Below, piece after piece: positions 24,386-33,166 of a DNA stretch of 47,475 nt; within the stretch, counting starts at the first letter, position 1, and every line of letters starts with the position of its first letter. The notes under the pieces are model-generated. The model made no database searches. It was not told where the DNA came from and worked only from the letters and a program-made list of their open reading frames with translations. The translations under genes were made by a program, and so were the position numbers. The stretch comes from Nitrososphaerales archaeon (GTDB lineage: Archaea > Thermoproteota > Nitrososphaeria > Nitrososphaerales > Gagatemarchaeaceae): contig JAJTZB010000009.1 of NCBI GenBank assembly GCA_032906765.1, positions 1 through 47,475 of the forward strand. The letters run 5' to 3'.

Positions 24386-26133
24386 CTGGAACGCATCCTC
24401 GCGTGCTCCGCTTCAGCCCTCTGCTGCCTATAAGGTGTGACGAGCCCGAATATCTTCCTCCTGCTTGATACGCCGCCCACCCTGAGGTCGGCGACGCCGT
24501 GAAGGGAGCTCCTTAACATCCTCACCTCGGCCTTAACCGCCTTGTCAGCGAGGTAGAGGAGCTGGTTGTGCCCGAAGGCCTCGAAGACCTCCGGGTTGTC
24601 GTTCAGGGAAAGAATGTGGAGGATGAGGTTGGAGAGTTGGCTCTGGACGTCCCCTTCGAAGTAAGGGTTCAAGTGCGCAGTGCCTGCCCTCTCCTTCACC
24701 GAGAAGTCCCTCGTGGCATCTGCGTCGAATCGGGCGTCGTAGACTCTGTCGAAGAGGAAGACCTGTGAGCGGACACTGGGGTCGGTCTTCAGGCTCCTCA
24801 GCTGGAAGAAGGACCGCACGAAGAGCTTCTCGCGCGAGACGACCTTCCTCGCGCTTACGAAGTTGCCGTCGATGTCTATCACTGTCGAGAAGGCAGAGTC
24901 GTAGCTCATGGTCCGCCAGGGCGTCTTGATGGACGGATTCTCCGAACTCAGTATCGCCAGGAACGCTCTGTCGTTCTTGAGGCGCGGAGGCGCAGACGAG
25001 AGACGAAGGAAGCCCCGTGAAGCGGCGAATGGGAGGACTGCCCTCGCTATGTCCGTGGCTGTGGTGTCCTTCGCGATTCCAATCAGCAGGACTCCTTTTT
25101 CCTTGGCCCTCTGGCAGAGGAGGTCGAGGAGGAAGAGGGACATCGCGTTGACGTCCAGAATCGTGATGTACTCGTCGCCTCCCAGCGCGAGGGGGTGCCG
25201 CCTTCGCTCGAAGACGTCCCTCGCATATGTCATTGAAAGGGCGGAAACGCGCTCCCAGTAGCCGGTCACCCGTTCGGCTAGGACGATGCTCTTGTCCGTC
25301 GAGTCGGCGAGAAGCTTGTTGCCGTACATCTTGTCGAGCTTCTCAAGCCTGCTCTTCGCCCGCGTCACCTCCCCTTCTCCAACCTTCAGCGTGGTTGCGA
25401 GTTGGCTCACTGTCTTGGGACCGTCCATCAGCTCTTGGATGATGGCGAGCGGAAGGTAGCGGCTCCTAGTCGGGACAACCATTGCGGGCGAGCCGAGTTT
25501 GATCGCGAGGTGAAGGTCGAGGAGCGTGACACCATTTTCCCCGGGCCACTTTGTGAGATTGCTCTCCTTCCGCTTGAGGAGGTTCCTCGCGTCGCGCGAC
25601 AGCGTTGAGTAGGTACCGGACATTGGCCTGTCGAGGAAAACTATGCTAGCCTTCTCGCATGCGAGGTTGGCGAGGAAAAGCTCTCCGAGCGTCATGAAGG
25701 AGTTTGGTATCCTTTCCATCGAGTGCTCTAGTTCGATGTCGATCTCTGGTTCCGCGCTGGAGACGTTCGCGAGGTCCTCGGACCAGAGGGGAACGGCGGC
25801 CGAGGCCGCGAGCTTCGAATCCCTGTACGCCGAGTCGAGGTCGAAGTGTATCTGGTCGTTGACAGTGAATGTGCAGTTGTAGGCGGTGGCGTTTGAGTAG
25901 AAGAGGATCATCTGGAGCCTTTCGTCGAAGTCCATCGAACCGTCTATCCCGGTTGCGATGTGCTCCCCCCTTCCGAAGAGCTTGACTGCGAACTCCTCGG
26001 CTCGGCGCGCGTCCGCGGGCAGCGTGAGACCCGTGAGGTCGCGCCTTTGCGAGAAGGAAGCGGCCCTGCTCTCGAACTTCGAGACCAGCTCCTGCGTCTG
26101 TTTTGAGAGCTCCTCCGCTATTTCGCTGGACAA
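24382..26133 (-). CDS. nurA: NurA 5'-3' nuclease, long form with helix-turn-helix insertion
   Basis: A 583-residue protein. NurA motifs: GIDGS at 62-66 (catalytic Asp64), SIVFLDRPMSG with Asp168, and LLIGIAKDTTATD with Lys355. The C-terminal region ends the RNase-H-like fold. Between the second and third motifs (about 226-268) is a winged-helix-like stretch (LPLAIIQELMDGPKTVSQLA). Family members are commonly 300-450 residues, so this is long. It digests DNA ends together with HerA; the genes overlap by four bases. Mre11 and Rad50 are not in the window. Confidence 0.8.
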   Translation of the reverse strand: MSSEIAEELSKQTQELVSKFESRAASFSQRRDLTGLTLPADARRAEEFAVKLFGRGEHIATGIDGSMDFDERLQMILFYSNATAYNCTFTVNDQIHFDLDSAYRDSKLAASAAVPLWSEDLANVSSAEPEIDIELEHSMERIPNSFMTLGELFLANLACEKASIVFLDRPMSGTYSTLSRDARNLLKRKESNLTKWPGENGVTLLDLHLAIKLGSPAMVVPTRSRYLPLAIIQELMDGPKTVSQLATTLKVGEGEVTRAKSRLEKLDKMYGNKLLADSTDKSIVLAERVTGYWERVSALSMTYARDVFERRRHPLALGGDEYITILDVNAMSLFLLDLLCQRAKEKGVLLIGIAKDTTATDIARAVLPFAASRGFLRLSSAPPRLKNDRAFLAILSSENPSIKTPWRTMSYDSAFSTVIDIDGNFVSARKVVSREKLFVRSFFQLRSLKTDPSVRSQVFLFDRVYDARFDADATRDFSVKERAGTAHLNPYFEGDVQSQLSNLILHILSLNDNPEVFEAFGHNQLLYLADKAVKAEVRMLRSSLHGVADLRVGGVSSRRKIFGLVTPYRQQRAEAEHARMRSS

Positions 26134-26241
26134 GACTGACTCACTTTCACCGAAGTCTGGCGAGAAGCAACCATGTGGTGAAGGTCACAGCAGATGCGCC
26201 AGTAATAAGTTAATAAGCGAAACGCGCCTCTCGATGTCCGG

Positions 26242-26565
26242 ATGAAGTTCTTTCTCGAACACATGCTCCCGAGGAAGCTCAGGTACGCGAGGGTCTACCT
26301 CGAAGCTGGTGGCGCGTCCGTCTTCTTCTCGCTTAACGGCGCGAACGCAGACTGGCACGCGAGCATCGGAAGCTCCCGTGAGGTCGAGATGTCTGACTTG
26401 GAGTATACTCGGCGCAGGGCCAACCTTCCCGCAGTGGAAAAAGTTGACGACGACGGCAGGACTGTCATCGTCAGGAACGCCCAAGGCTACGAGGAGCAGT
26501 GGAAGAAGCCTCAGTGGGTCCTCATGAACCTGCGCAAGACCAGAGGCAGCGGGCAGGACCGGTAG
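26242..26565 (+). CDS. Hypothetical protein divergent from NurA
   Basis: A 107-residue soluble protein from an ATG at 26242, about 26 bases downstream of a GTTAATAAG element. It starts MKFFLEHMLPRKLRYARVYL and has mixed alpha/beta composition with a basic C-terminus (WVLMNLRKTRGSG). No domain is recognised. It shares the 108-base upstream region with nurA; a role in the same process is possible but unproven. Confidence 0.5.
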   Translation: MKFFLEHMLPRKLRYARVYLEAGGASVFFSLNGANADWHASIGSSREVEMSDLEYTRRRANLPAVEKVDDDGRTVIVRNAQGYEEQWKKPQWVLMNLRKTRGSGQDR

Positions 26566-26584
26566 GGCGCAGCCTGCAGGCCGA

Positions 26585-26604
26585 ATTAGCAAAGGAGTGC
26601 TAAT
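26585..26604. promoter_or_regulatory. Perfect inverted repeat upstream of the nucleotidyltransferase promoter
   Basis: ATTAGCA and TGCTAAT, exact reverse complements, are separated by six bases. A third half-site, GCTAATGC, lies at 26611-26618. The TATA-like CTTTAAATC begins at 26626. This arrangement fits an operator for a dimeric DNA-binding protein acting on the gene at 26660. Confidence 0.45.
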
Positions 26605-26625
26605 CGACACGCTAATGCAAACAGC

Positions 26626-26634
26626 CTTTAAATC
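26626..26634 (+). promoter_or_regulatory. TATA-like box of the nucleotidyltransferase gene
   Basis: CTTTAAATC centred about 30 bases before the ATG at 26660, fitting a leaderless or nearly leaderless archaeal transcript. Confidence 0.45.
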
Positions 26635-26659
26635 CGAATGAAGGGCATTTTTCTCACAG

Positions 26660-27424
26660 ATGGAAAGCGTCATCATGCTTCCGGCCAACGGGCTGGAGGC
26701 AGCTCAGCAAGTGATTGACTTCGGCGAGACGCGAGGGGTGAGGTTGAGGCTCCTCGGCGGGCTGGCGTTCAAGCTGCTCTGCCCCAGCTCACGCGAGGCG
26801 CGCTACTACAGGGAGAACAAGGACATCGACCTGATGGGGAGACGTGAAGACTGCAGGGAGGTCATGAAAATCATGGAAACGCTCGGTTACAAGTCCCGCG
26901 AGGTCTTCAACAAGCTGAGTATGGGGAGGCGTTTGATCTACTACGACATGGTCAACAGGCGGAGGGTGGACATCTTCCTTGACGAGTTCGAGATGTGCCA
27001 CAAGTTCAACTTCAAGGACAGCTTGGCCCCCGATTCGTACACCCTGCCGCTCACTGAGCTTATGATGACCAAGCTGCAGGTCGTAGAGAAGACGGAGAAG
27101 GAGTACCTCGACCTTGTAGCAGCCTTCCACGACTATGACGTCACGAACGGCAGCGGGGAGATTGAAGGAAACAAGATTGCCGAGGCATGCTCGAAGGACT
27201 GGGGAGTCTACGCGACGTTCACCAAGAGCCTCGCCGCCCTCCTGGGATGGGCCCAGACACTGGGAAGCGACGACAGAAGCGTGGTCGTCCCAAGAATAGA
27301 GAGGTTGACAGGCATGATCGAGTCGAAGCCGAAGGGACTCTCCTGGAAGATGAGGGCGAGAATCGGAGAGAAGGCGAGGTGGTATGAGATACCCGATTCT
27401 GACGGCGACACGATGCTCGACTAG
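26660..27424 (+). CDS. Nucleotidyltransferase (Pol-beta fold, AbiEii/MNT-like)
   Basis: A 254-residue protein. The active-site pattern is complete: LLGGLAFKLL (GG at 33-34), NKDIDLMG with Asp55 and Asp57, and VDIFLDEF with Asp104 as third carboxylate. The C-terminal half is helical. Such proteins transfer nucleotides to protein or RNA; several relatives are toxin halves of toxin-antitoxin or abortive-infection systems. No obvious antitoxin gene is adjacent, but a palindromic operator-like element lies in front of the gene. The catalytic residues contrast with the degenerate one at 796-1620. Confidence 0.7.
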   Translation: MESVIMLPANGLEAAQQVIDFGETRGVRLRLLGGLAFKLLCPSSREARYYRENKDIDLMGRREDCREVMKIMETLGYKSREVFNKLSMGRRLIYYDMVNRRRVDIFLDEFEMCHKFNFKDSLAPDSYTLPLTELMMTKLQVVEKTEKEYLDLVAAFHDYDVTNGSGEIEGNKIAEACSKDWGVYATFTKSLAALLGWAQTLGSDDRSVVVPRIERLTGMIESKPKGLSWKMRARIGEKARWYEIPDSDGDTMLD

Positions 27425-27756
27425 CGCTTCCTTATGCGCACTACGGCCCCGCCGCTCCTCCCGACCTCGTAGTACACCTTCGCGTTCGAGACCCGAGGCG
27501 CCTTCACGACCCCGGCCAAGACGCTCTCCGCAACCTGCGGGCGGTCGTCGGCTTCGACAATCACGTCCACTTTCGAGTTCTTCCTGACGCCTATCTTCTC
27601 GCACATCTCGGCTGAGAGGAAGATGCCCTCGTCACCGTCGTCGAACTCTACCTCAACTGGCTTGCCGCCGAAGCTGGTTGTGCCGATGAATCCGTTCTTG
27701 GTGAATGACGACACGTCCACGGCGAAGACGAGTTCCTGGATATCTTGTGCGCCCAA
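27421..27756 (-). CDS. Small beta-rich conserved-looking protein
   Basis: A 111-residue protein from TTG at 27756. It is composed of alternating short strands: FAVDVSSFTKNGFIGTTSFG, VEVEFDDGDEGIFLSAEMC, SKVDVIVEADD. The C-terminus is basic (GGAVVRIRKR). It lies 14 bases downstream of the gene at 27771-28067, so the pair is an operon. No family is recognised; a small beta-barrel is plausible. It overlaps the nucleotidyltransferase stop by four bases tail-to-tail. Confidence 0.6.
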   Translation of the reverse strand: MGAQDIQELVFAVDVSSFTKNGFIGTTSFGGKPVEVEFDDGDEGIFLSAEMCEKIGVRKNSKVDVIVEADDRPQVAESVLAGVVKAPRVSNAKVYYEVGRSGGAVVRIRKR

Positions 27757-27770
27757 AGGGGCATCAACCC

Positions 27771-28067
27771 CTATTCCTCGGAGTCGTCTTCGTCCCCTTC
27801 GCCGTCTTCAATGACTAACACCTCCTCGACTACCTTCTCCCCCTTCTCTCCGAGCAGCTCGTCGATGGGGTACCAATGCCTTTGGCCGTCGAGACCCGGC
27901 ATCTCGACCTCGCAGTATCCTGCGAGCGTGACCCCAGTCATGATCCCGCTCATTCCCTTGCCGTCTGGCAGAGCTACTTTCTTTACCGCCACAGACTCTT
28001 CGCCGAAGACGGCTTCGCGCCGGGCGTTGACCTTGACCTTAAGACCCTTGGTCGGCTTGAGCTCCAT
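27771..28067 (-). CDS. Small protein with acidic tail
   Basis: A 98-residue protein. The N-terminus MELKPTKGLKVKVNARREAV is basic and beta-like, followed by VALPDGKGMSGIMTGVTLAG and a WYPIDELL motif; the last 15 residues are almost all Glu and Asp. A TATA-like element (CTTAAATATCC on this strand, 28094-28101) sits about 30 bases before the ATG. No family is assigned. It is first gene of a two-gene operon with 27421-27756. Confidence 0.6.
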   Translation of the reverse strand: MELKPTKGLKVKVNARREAVFGEESVAVKKVALPDGKGMSGIMTGVTLAGYCEVEMPGLDGQRHWYPIDELLGEKGEKVVEEVLVIEDGEGDEDDSEE

Positions 28068-28203
28068 TTTCTTTCGCGCGTGAGTGCTTGGGGATATTTA
28101 AGACTCGATGTGTGCGCGTCGCAGATTCAGACGACTTGACGTTTTTGTGTTTTTCCGGCCTGCAGTTGCTAAGTTAATTAGGAGCGTCAGGTCGCACGCC
28201 TCG

Positions 28204-28500
28204 TTGCCTCGACTTCTCACATCGAGAGAGATCAGGGCGAAGCTGAAGGGCCTGAGTGGCTGGAGACATCGGGGAAAGTTCATCGTCAAGACGTTCGAGT
28301 TCGACAAGTTCATGGACGGAATCGCGTTCCTGAATCTGGTCGCGAGGGTTGCCGAACAGCAGGAGCATCACCCCGACATCAACGTCAGGTACACGACTGT
28401 CAGACTGTCGATACAGACACATTCGGAGGGGGGCGTCACGAGCTGGGACATAGGCCTCGCCAAGGCAATCGAGAAGCTACACCCAAAGACCCACAAGTAG
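28204..28500 (+). CDS. Pterin-4a-carbinolamine dehydratase (PCD/DCoH)
   Basis: Start TTG at 28204 gives 98 residues, the family length; the frame is open upstream. The signature is EHHPDINVRYTTVRLSIQTH, followed by EGGVTSWDIGLAKAIEKL, matching the (E)HHP(D/E)-x-x-x-x-Y-x-x-V-x(7)-TH-x3-G-(L/V)-T-x-x-D pattern with both catalytic His and the Asp. It dehydrates 4a-hydroxytetrahydropterin; in archaea the physiological pterin is uncertain and it may act in molybdopterin or other pterin metabolism. AAGTTAATTAGG about 30 bases upstream is the promoter candidate. Confidence 0.85.
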   Translation: MPRLLTSREIRAKLKGLSGWRHRGKFIVKTFEFDKFMDGIAFLNLVARVAEQQEHHPDINVRYTTVRLSIQTHSEGGVTSWDIGLAKAIEKLHPKTHK

Positions 28501-28696
28501 GAGCCTTGGGATTCCGACCTTCAGCGCCGCCGATGAGTATCGGGCAGATGTCAAGGGAGAAGCGACCTACATTCCGCAAGCTGATTCTTCAATGGGTGAC
28601 TGCGAAGATGAGCCTGCCCAGCACCTCGTGAGAGGAACCTGGCATTGAGGTTTGGACTCGCCTCGACAGAGCCAAGTAATTACTCTGGGCGCCGCA

Positions 28697-28722
28697 ATAC
28701 TTATCTACAACGCGAAGTTGTA
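28697..28722 (+). promoter_or_regulatory. Thermosome promoter with inverted-repeat operator
   Basis: An A/T-rich ATACTTATC (28697-28705) serves as TATA box about 40 bases before the ATG. Directly after it is TACAAC (28706-28711), five bases, then GTTGTA (28717-28722), a perfect six-base inverted repeat that would cover the transcription start region. This suggests repressor binding, as in heat-shock control. Confidence 0.45.
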
Positions 28723-28742
28723 TACCTAACAGCGAATCATCT

Positions 28743-30413
28743 ATGTCAACCCAAGCTATTCCAGCCATGACATCGTCGGGGCAGCCCGTCCTCATCTTGA
28801 GGGAGGGGGCGAGCCAGAATAGGGGCAAAGAGGCCCAGAAGAACAATATCGCTGCTGCGAAGCTGATCGCAGAGATAGTCAGGTCGTCGGTCGGCCCAAG
28901 GGGGATGGACAAGATGCTCGTCGACTCACTCGGCGACGTAACGATAACAAACGACGGGGCGACGATGCTCAAAGAGATAGACGTGCAGCACCCAGCAGCG
29001 AAGATGCTCGTCGAAGTCGCCAAGACGACCGACAACGAGGTGGGGGACGGAACGACCTCCGCCGTCGTCCTCGCGGGTGCGTTGCTCGAGAGGGCAGAGG
29101 AGCTTCTGGACAAGGACGTCCACCCGACAGTGATAGTTGAAGGCTACATGAAGGCGTCAAGGAAGGCGGTGGAGGCGCTCGACGCCATGGCAGAGAAGAT
29201 CGACCCGCAGGATAGAACCTGGCTCGTCAAGGTGGCCCGGACGAGCATGCAGACAAAGCTCATCTCGAAGGAGGCGGAGCAGCTCGCAGGCATGGTCGTA
29301 GACGCCACGATGGCTGTTGCCGAGAAGACGCAGAAGGGGTACAAGGTGGACATCGACAACGTCAAGGTGGAGAAGAAGCCCGGTGGCTCGCTGGGCGACA
29401 CGAAGCTAATCCAAGGCATAGTGCTCGACAAGGAAGTCGTCCACTCAGGCATGCCGAAGAGGGTGGAGAAGGCCAAGATAGCCTTAGTCAGCGCCCCGTT
29501 CGAGATTGAGAAGACTGAGTTCGACGCGAAGCTGAACATCAACGACCCGTCCATGATGAAGAAGTTCCTGGACGAGGAGACGAAGATGCTGAAGGGCATG
29601 GTCGACAAGGTCGCTGGCGTCGGTGTCACCGTGGTCGTCTGCCAGAAGGGAATCGACGACATCGCGCAGCACTACCTCGCAAAGGCGGGGATTCTGACCG
29701 TCAGGAGGGCCAAGGAGAGCGACATGACCAAGCTCGCTAGGGCCGCGGGTGCGAGGGTCGTCAACAACTTCGAGGACCTCACTGCTGCGGACCTAGGCTA
29801 TGCGGCTCTCGTAGAGGAGAGGAAGATCGAGGAGGACAGGTGGGTCTTCATCGAAGGATGCAAGAATCCAAAGGCCGTGACCTTGCTGATCAGGGGAGGG
29901 ACGCAGCGCATAGTCGACGAGGGAGAGCGCTCGGTTCACGATGCGCTCATGGTCACGAAGGACGTCATGGAGAAGCCTGCGATCGTTGCGGGCGGGGGCG
30001 CACCCGAAGCGGAGGCGGCTTACCAGGTGATGAAGTGGTCAGAGAAGCTCACCGGAAGGGAGCAGCTCGCGGCCCAGAAGTTCGCAGAGGCGCTCGAGTC
30101 GATACCCATAGCCCTCGCCGAGAACGCCGGGATGGACCCAATCGACGCCCAGGTAGAGTTCAGGGCGAAGCACGCAGAGGGCGGCAAGTGGTTCGGCGTC
30201 GAGGCGACCGACGGCAAGGTGAAGGACATGTACCAAAGGCAGGTCTTCGAGCCCCTCTTAGTGAAGGAGCAGGTGATAAGGTCCGCCACGGAGGCGGCGT
30301 CCATGATACTCCGAATCGACGACGTGATCGCAGCGGGCAAGTCGAAGGCCCCGCCCGGCCCGCCTGGAGGCGGAGGAGGAATGGGCGGTGAAGGCGGCGG
30401 CGACTTCGACTAG
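28743..30413 (+). CDS. ths: Thermosome subunit (group II chaperonin)
   Basis: A 556-residue protein of normal length. ATPase motifs: [10 protein letters not shown] (51-60), [10 protein letters not shown] (67-76), and [20 protein letters not shown] starting near residue 98. The C-terminus is the flexible Gly/Met-rich tail ending GGGDFD that lines the chamber. It forms the double-ring folding machine of archaea, with built-in lid, in the cytosol. It stands alone with its own promoter and an operator-like palindrome; a TetR gene follows 55 bases downstream with a separate promoter. Only one subunit gene is in the window. Confidence 0.97.
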   Translation: MSTQAIPAMTSSGQPVLILREGASQNRGKEAQKNNIAAAKLIAEIVRSSVGPRGMDKMLVDSLGDVTITNDGATMLKEIDVQHPAAKMLVEVAKTTDNEVGDGTTSAVVLAGALLERAEELLDKDVHPTVIVEGYMKASRKAVEALDAMAEKIDPQDRTWLVKVARTSMQTKLISKEAEQLAGMVVDATMAVAEKTQKGYKVDIDNVKVEKKPGGSLGDTKLIQGIVLDKEVVHSGMPKRVEKAKIALVSAPFEIEKTEFDAKLNINDPSMMKKFLDEETKMLKGMVDKVAGVGVTVVVCQKGIDDIAQHYLAKAGILTVRRAKESDMTKLARAAGARVVNNFEDLTAADLGYAALVEERKIEEDRWVFIEGCKNPKAVTLLIRGGTQRIVDEGERSVHDALMVTKDVMEKPAIVAGGGAPEAEAAYQVMKWSEKLTGREQLAAQKFAEALESIPIALAENAGMDPIDAQVEFRAKHAEGGKWFGVEATDGKVKDMYQRQVFEPLLVKEQVIRSATEAASMILRIDDVIAAGKSKAPPGPPGGGGGMGGEGGGDFD

Positions 30414-30435
30414 AGACCCCGTACGAGCATACAAG

Positions 30436-30445
30436 AATTAAATAC
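30436..30445 (+). promoter_or_regulatory. TATA-like box of the TetR gene
   Basis: AATTAAATAC, centred about 28 bases before the ATG at 30469, with typical archaeal spacing. Confidence 0.45.
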
Positions 30446-30468
30446 GCGCGGCGCCAATTTCAACCGAA

Positions 30469-31053
30469 ATGCAGGCGAGCGACCAGCGAGTCACCGCGGG
30501 CAAGATTCTGCAGGCCGCCTCCAAGCTCTTCGCGGAAAAAGGATTCGCCAACGTATCGATTAGGGACGTATGCAAGGAGGCGGGCACGACAGCCCCTGTC
30601 ATCTACTACTACTTCCGGAGCAAGAGGGGGCTCTTCGAGGCTGTGACGAGGAGCAAGGTCTCGATGGCAGACCTGATCGGCAAGCTCTCGAGGATTGTGG
30701 CCGAGAGGGACGCGTCGAAGGCCCTGTCGGCGTTCATCAAGACGTACCTCTCCTCATTTCCTGAGCACGCCTTCGACGCCGGACTCTACATGAGGGATTC
30801 CGCGACGCTCGACAGGGAGAGCGCGAGGATGATCAGCGTCGACCTAGACAAGGTGCGTTCGCTGGCCTCGGACCTGATCTGGAGGTGCATGCAGGAGGGC
30901 GTCTTCAGGAGGACTGACAAAGGGCTGGCCGCAGATTGCCTCCTCGGCATGCTCAACAGGGTCATCTTCCAGCACCTGCACTTCTCAAAGGCGTCTGACA
31001 GGGAGGCCTACGGCAGGTTCGTGACTGACTTCTTCTTCAGGGCGATGAAGTAG
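30469..31053 (+). CDS. TetR-family transcription regulator
   Basis: A 194-residue protein. The N-terminal helix-turn-helix is complete: ILQAASKLFAEKGFANVSIR, DVCKEAGTTAPVIYYYFRSK, GLFEAV. The C-terminal ligand-binding part is helical (residues 60-194). TetR proteins are dimeric repressors released by small ligands. Its target is not obvious; the PPOX gene downstream is convergent, and the thermosome gene upstream has an operator-like palindrome in front, but neither link is shown. Confidence 0.9.
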   Translation: MQASDQRVTAGKILQAASKLFAEKGFANVSIRDVCKEAGTTAPVIYYYFRSKRGLFEAVTRSKVSMADLIGKLSRIVAERDASKALSAFIKTYLSSFPEHAFDAGLYMRDSATLDRESARMISVDLDKVRSLASDLIWRCMQEGVFRRTDKGLAADCLLGMLNRVIFQHLHFSKASDREAYGRFVTDFFFRAMK

Positions 31054-31060
31054 CGACAGG

Positions 31061-31456
31061 CTAGAGGCCGCTAAAAACTCGCAGCGGGGCTATCTCAAAG
31101 GAGACCCTCTGCTGTTTCCAGTACACATCTCTCGCTGACTCCCTTCCCTTCTCCTCCCCCGTGTAGGCGACTGCGAGTGCCTCGATGTCCTCGTTCGGGT
31201 CCCTCTCCTTGGCCTCTCTGGCCCTGCCCCTAGTCGCGACGTACCTGTACCCCTCGTCGATGAAGAAGGCGACCCTGTCGTCCCTCTTCATGTTGAGGAA
31301 CTTCTGTCTGTCCCTCGTCGTGTTGATGATCAACTTGCCGTTGTCGTACTTGTACCTGACAGGAGTCAGCTGAGGAGAGCCGTTCTTGTTCGGTGTTGCC
31401 AGCTTCGCAAAGTGAGTGCCCTTCAGGAAGTCCCCTGCCTTCTTGTCGAACTTCAT
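31061..31456 (-). CDS. PPOX-class flavin/F420-binding protein
   Basis: A 131-residue split-barrel protein. Pattern: FLKGTHFAKLATPNKNGSPQ, LTPVRYKYDNGKLIINTTRD, RQKFLNMKRDDRVAFFIDEG, and YVATRGRAR. This is the pyridoxamine-phosphate-oxidase-like fold of F420- or FMN-dependent reductases. The missing extra C-terminal part of true PNP oxidases argues against a role in vitamin B6 synthesis. It ends eight bases from the TetR stop on the opposite strand. Confidence 0.8.
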   Translation of the reverse strand: MKFDKKAGDFLKGTHFAKLATPNKNGSPQLTPVRYKYDNGKLIINTTRDRQKFLNMKRDDRVAFFIDEGYRYVATRGRAREAKERDPNEDIEALAVAYTGEEKGRESARDVYWKQQRVSFEIAPLRVFSGL

Positions 31457-31479
31457 GGGTTCGCCGGGGTTGGTTGGGG

Positions 31480-33138
31480 CTATTTCAGTTTCTTGACGTA
31501 GTCTTTGAGCATCCTCACGTAGATGCTCCTGGGAGGGAAGCCGACGCTGCAGAGGTATGTCGAGAACTTGACTCTCTTCCTGTCGTCCTTGATTCGCCGC
31601 TCGAGCGCCCTTATCTCCTGGCCGACCACCGCGTAGCTTGTAGCGTACCCAGGGAACATGCCCTCGTGCGCAGGGAAGAGTTGGAAGTAGACGCTGCTAC
31701 GCGGCACTCCGGTGCGCTCGTTGGCCCAGTCGACGAATTCAAGAAGCCCCTGCTTGCCAGTGTTGATGCGGACGTCGCCAATGACCCTGAGGAACCTGAC
31801 GATGCGCCAGCGCCTTGTCCAGAACTCGAGCTCGAGGTTGATTAGCTTCAATCCTCCGAACTTCGCCATCGACTTCACGTAGTCTCTCTCCGCCTTCGTC
31901 AGCTTCTTCTTCGTCTCGAGCTTCTTCGACGCCTCGAGGAACTCCAGCTCTCTGTTGAATGATAGGCCCTCTGTGATCGGACCTCCGGTGGGAAGCGCTG
32001 GCAGAAGCTGGAGTGCTGAAATCTTGCCGACGAAACCCATCACGCTGTTCGAATGGTGGACGCAGTGGCCGTACTCCTCGTGCACGAGTAGGTTCATCAG
32101 GCCAGTCACCGACTTGTCTGGATCTCTCTTGGGGTCAGTCGTCTGGAAGAACACCTGGAAAGGTTTCTTGGTGTAGGTGTTGAAGAACTGCGCAGCGCCT
32201 GTGGGTATGGTCCCTGTCAGGTAGGGAGGAGTCTCGATGACCTTCGTCCTGTACTTGGGGTTGATACCGTGTACGTCTTGGTTTACGAGCGGCTGGATGA
32301 CCTTCCTGATCTGCTGAGTGGTCCGGAGGAGCTTCTTCGGGTCGAGTTTCATCCTCGAGTTGATTGCAGTTTCGACTGCCTCGGGGACTGTCTTGCACCC
32401 GAGTTTCTTGGCCAACGCCTCTGTGGCCTTCCTGAACTTGGGGAGCTCCTCGTCAATCCATGCCATGGCATTCTTCTCGAGCTCCTCGGGAGATTCGCCG
32501 TAGTCCAGCGCCTTCGAGAGAGCGTCCGGGTAGAAGCTCTGCCTGCCGAGGTCGAAACCGTCCCTCTTGAAGACCTTCTCCACGTTTTGGAACTCGCCAT
32601 GACCGAAGCCTTCCAGCTGGAACAAGCCGACATACTCGGAGGCCTTGGTCTTCAGTGCGTCGCAAGCAGCCTTCACCTCGGCGCTCTTGGTCTGCCCGTT
32701 CACCGTATCGAGTATCTCGACGACGCTGCCGAGCCTGTAGAGGACGAGTGCTTTCACGCCCACGGGGATGTTCTTCCCAGAGTATCTCTTGGTCGAGGCG
32801 TCGAGTGCGTCCGCAGCGTTCTTGAGAAACAGGAGCATGTGTTCGTCTTTGATACCCTCCTTCACAAGCAACGCGAAGATAGACCCCACGATGTCGTCGA
32901 GCACCGGCTGGGGCTCGTCGAAGCGGAGGGCAGTCTCCATCGAGTCGAGCGACTTCCGCTGGAGCTCGGTCTCAGCCCTCCCCTTCAGCTCGCGGACCTT
33001 CCTCAGGGCTGCGTCGACGTTCTCCTGCGACGGAATGAAGAGCTTCCCGGCGTAGTCGTCGAAGCCCATCAGGTACGCGGAGGAGGGCGCGAATTCCTTG
33101 AACGAGTCAAGAATCTCGTCATCGAGGTGGGAGGCCAT
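31480..33138 (-). CDS. DUF885-like metallopeptidase
   Basis: Start placed at the ATG at 33138 (an ATG at 33144 also exists), because a TAAAATATCC element lies about 25 bases upstream. The 552-residue protein resembles DUF885 peptidases: LMNLLVHEEYGHCVHHSNS supplies the metal site, and TEGLSFNREL about 32 residues later supplies the third ligand Glu. The usual motif is HExxPGHxxQ; here it is HEEYGH, one residue shorter, and the Gln position is His. No signal peptide, so it acts in the cytosol, probably on small peptides. It is codirectional with the geranylgeranyl reductase gene but has its own promoter. Confidence 0.65.
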   Translation of the reverse strand: MASHLDDEILDSFKEFAPSSAYLMGFDDYAGKLFIPSQENVDAALRKVRELKGRAETELQRKSLDSMETALRFDEPQPVLDDIVGSIFALLVKEGIKDEHMLLFLKNAADALDASTKRYSGKNIPVGVKALVLYRLGSVVEILDTVNGQTKSAEVKAACDALKTKASEYVGLFQLEGFGHGEFQNVEKVFKRDGFDLGRQSFYPDALSKALDYGESPEELEKNAMAWIDEELPKFRKATEALAKKLGCKTVPEAVETAINSRMKLDPKKLLRTTQQIRKVIQPLVNQDVHGINPKYRTKVIETPPYLTGTIPTGAAQFFNTYTKKPFQVFFQTTDPKRDPDKSVTGLMNLLVHEEYGHCVHHSNSVMGFVGKISALQLLPALPTGGPITEGLSFNRELEFLEASKKLETKKKLTKAERDYVKSMAKFGGLKLINLELEFWTRRWRIVRFLRVIGDVRINTGKQGLLEFVDWANERTGVPRSSVYFQLFPAHEGMFPGYATSYAVVGQEIRALERRIKDDRKRVKFSTYLCSVGFPPRSIYVRMLKDYVKKLK

Positions 33139-33166
33139 GACCATGGGGGGCGAGGCGTGGGATATT

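Noticed and set aside
26789-27604. 271-codon - frame
   Set aside because: Antisense to the nucleotidyltransferase with its three catalytic Asp residues; the - frame has no motif.
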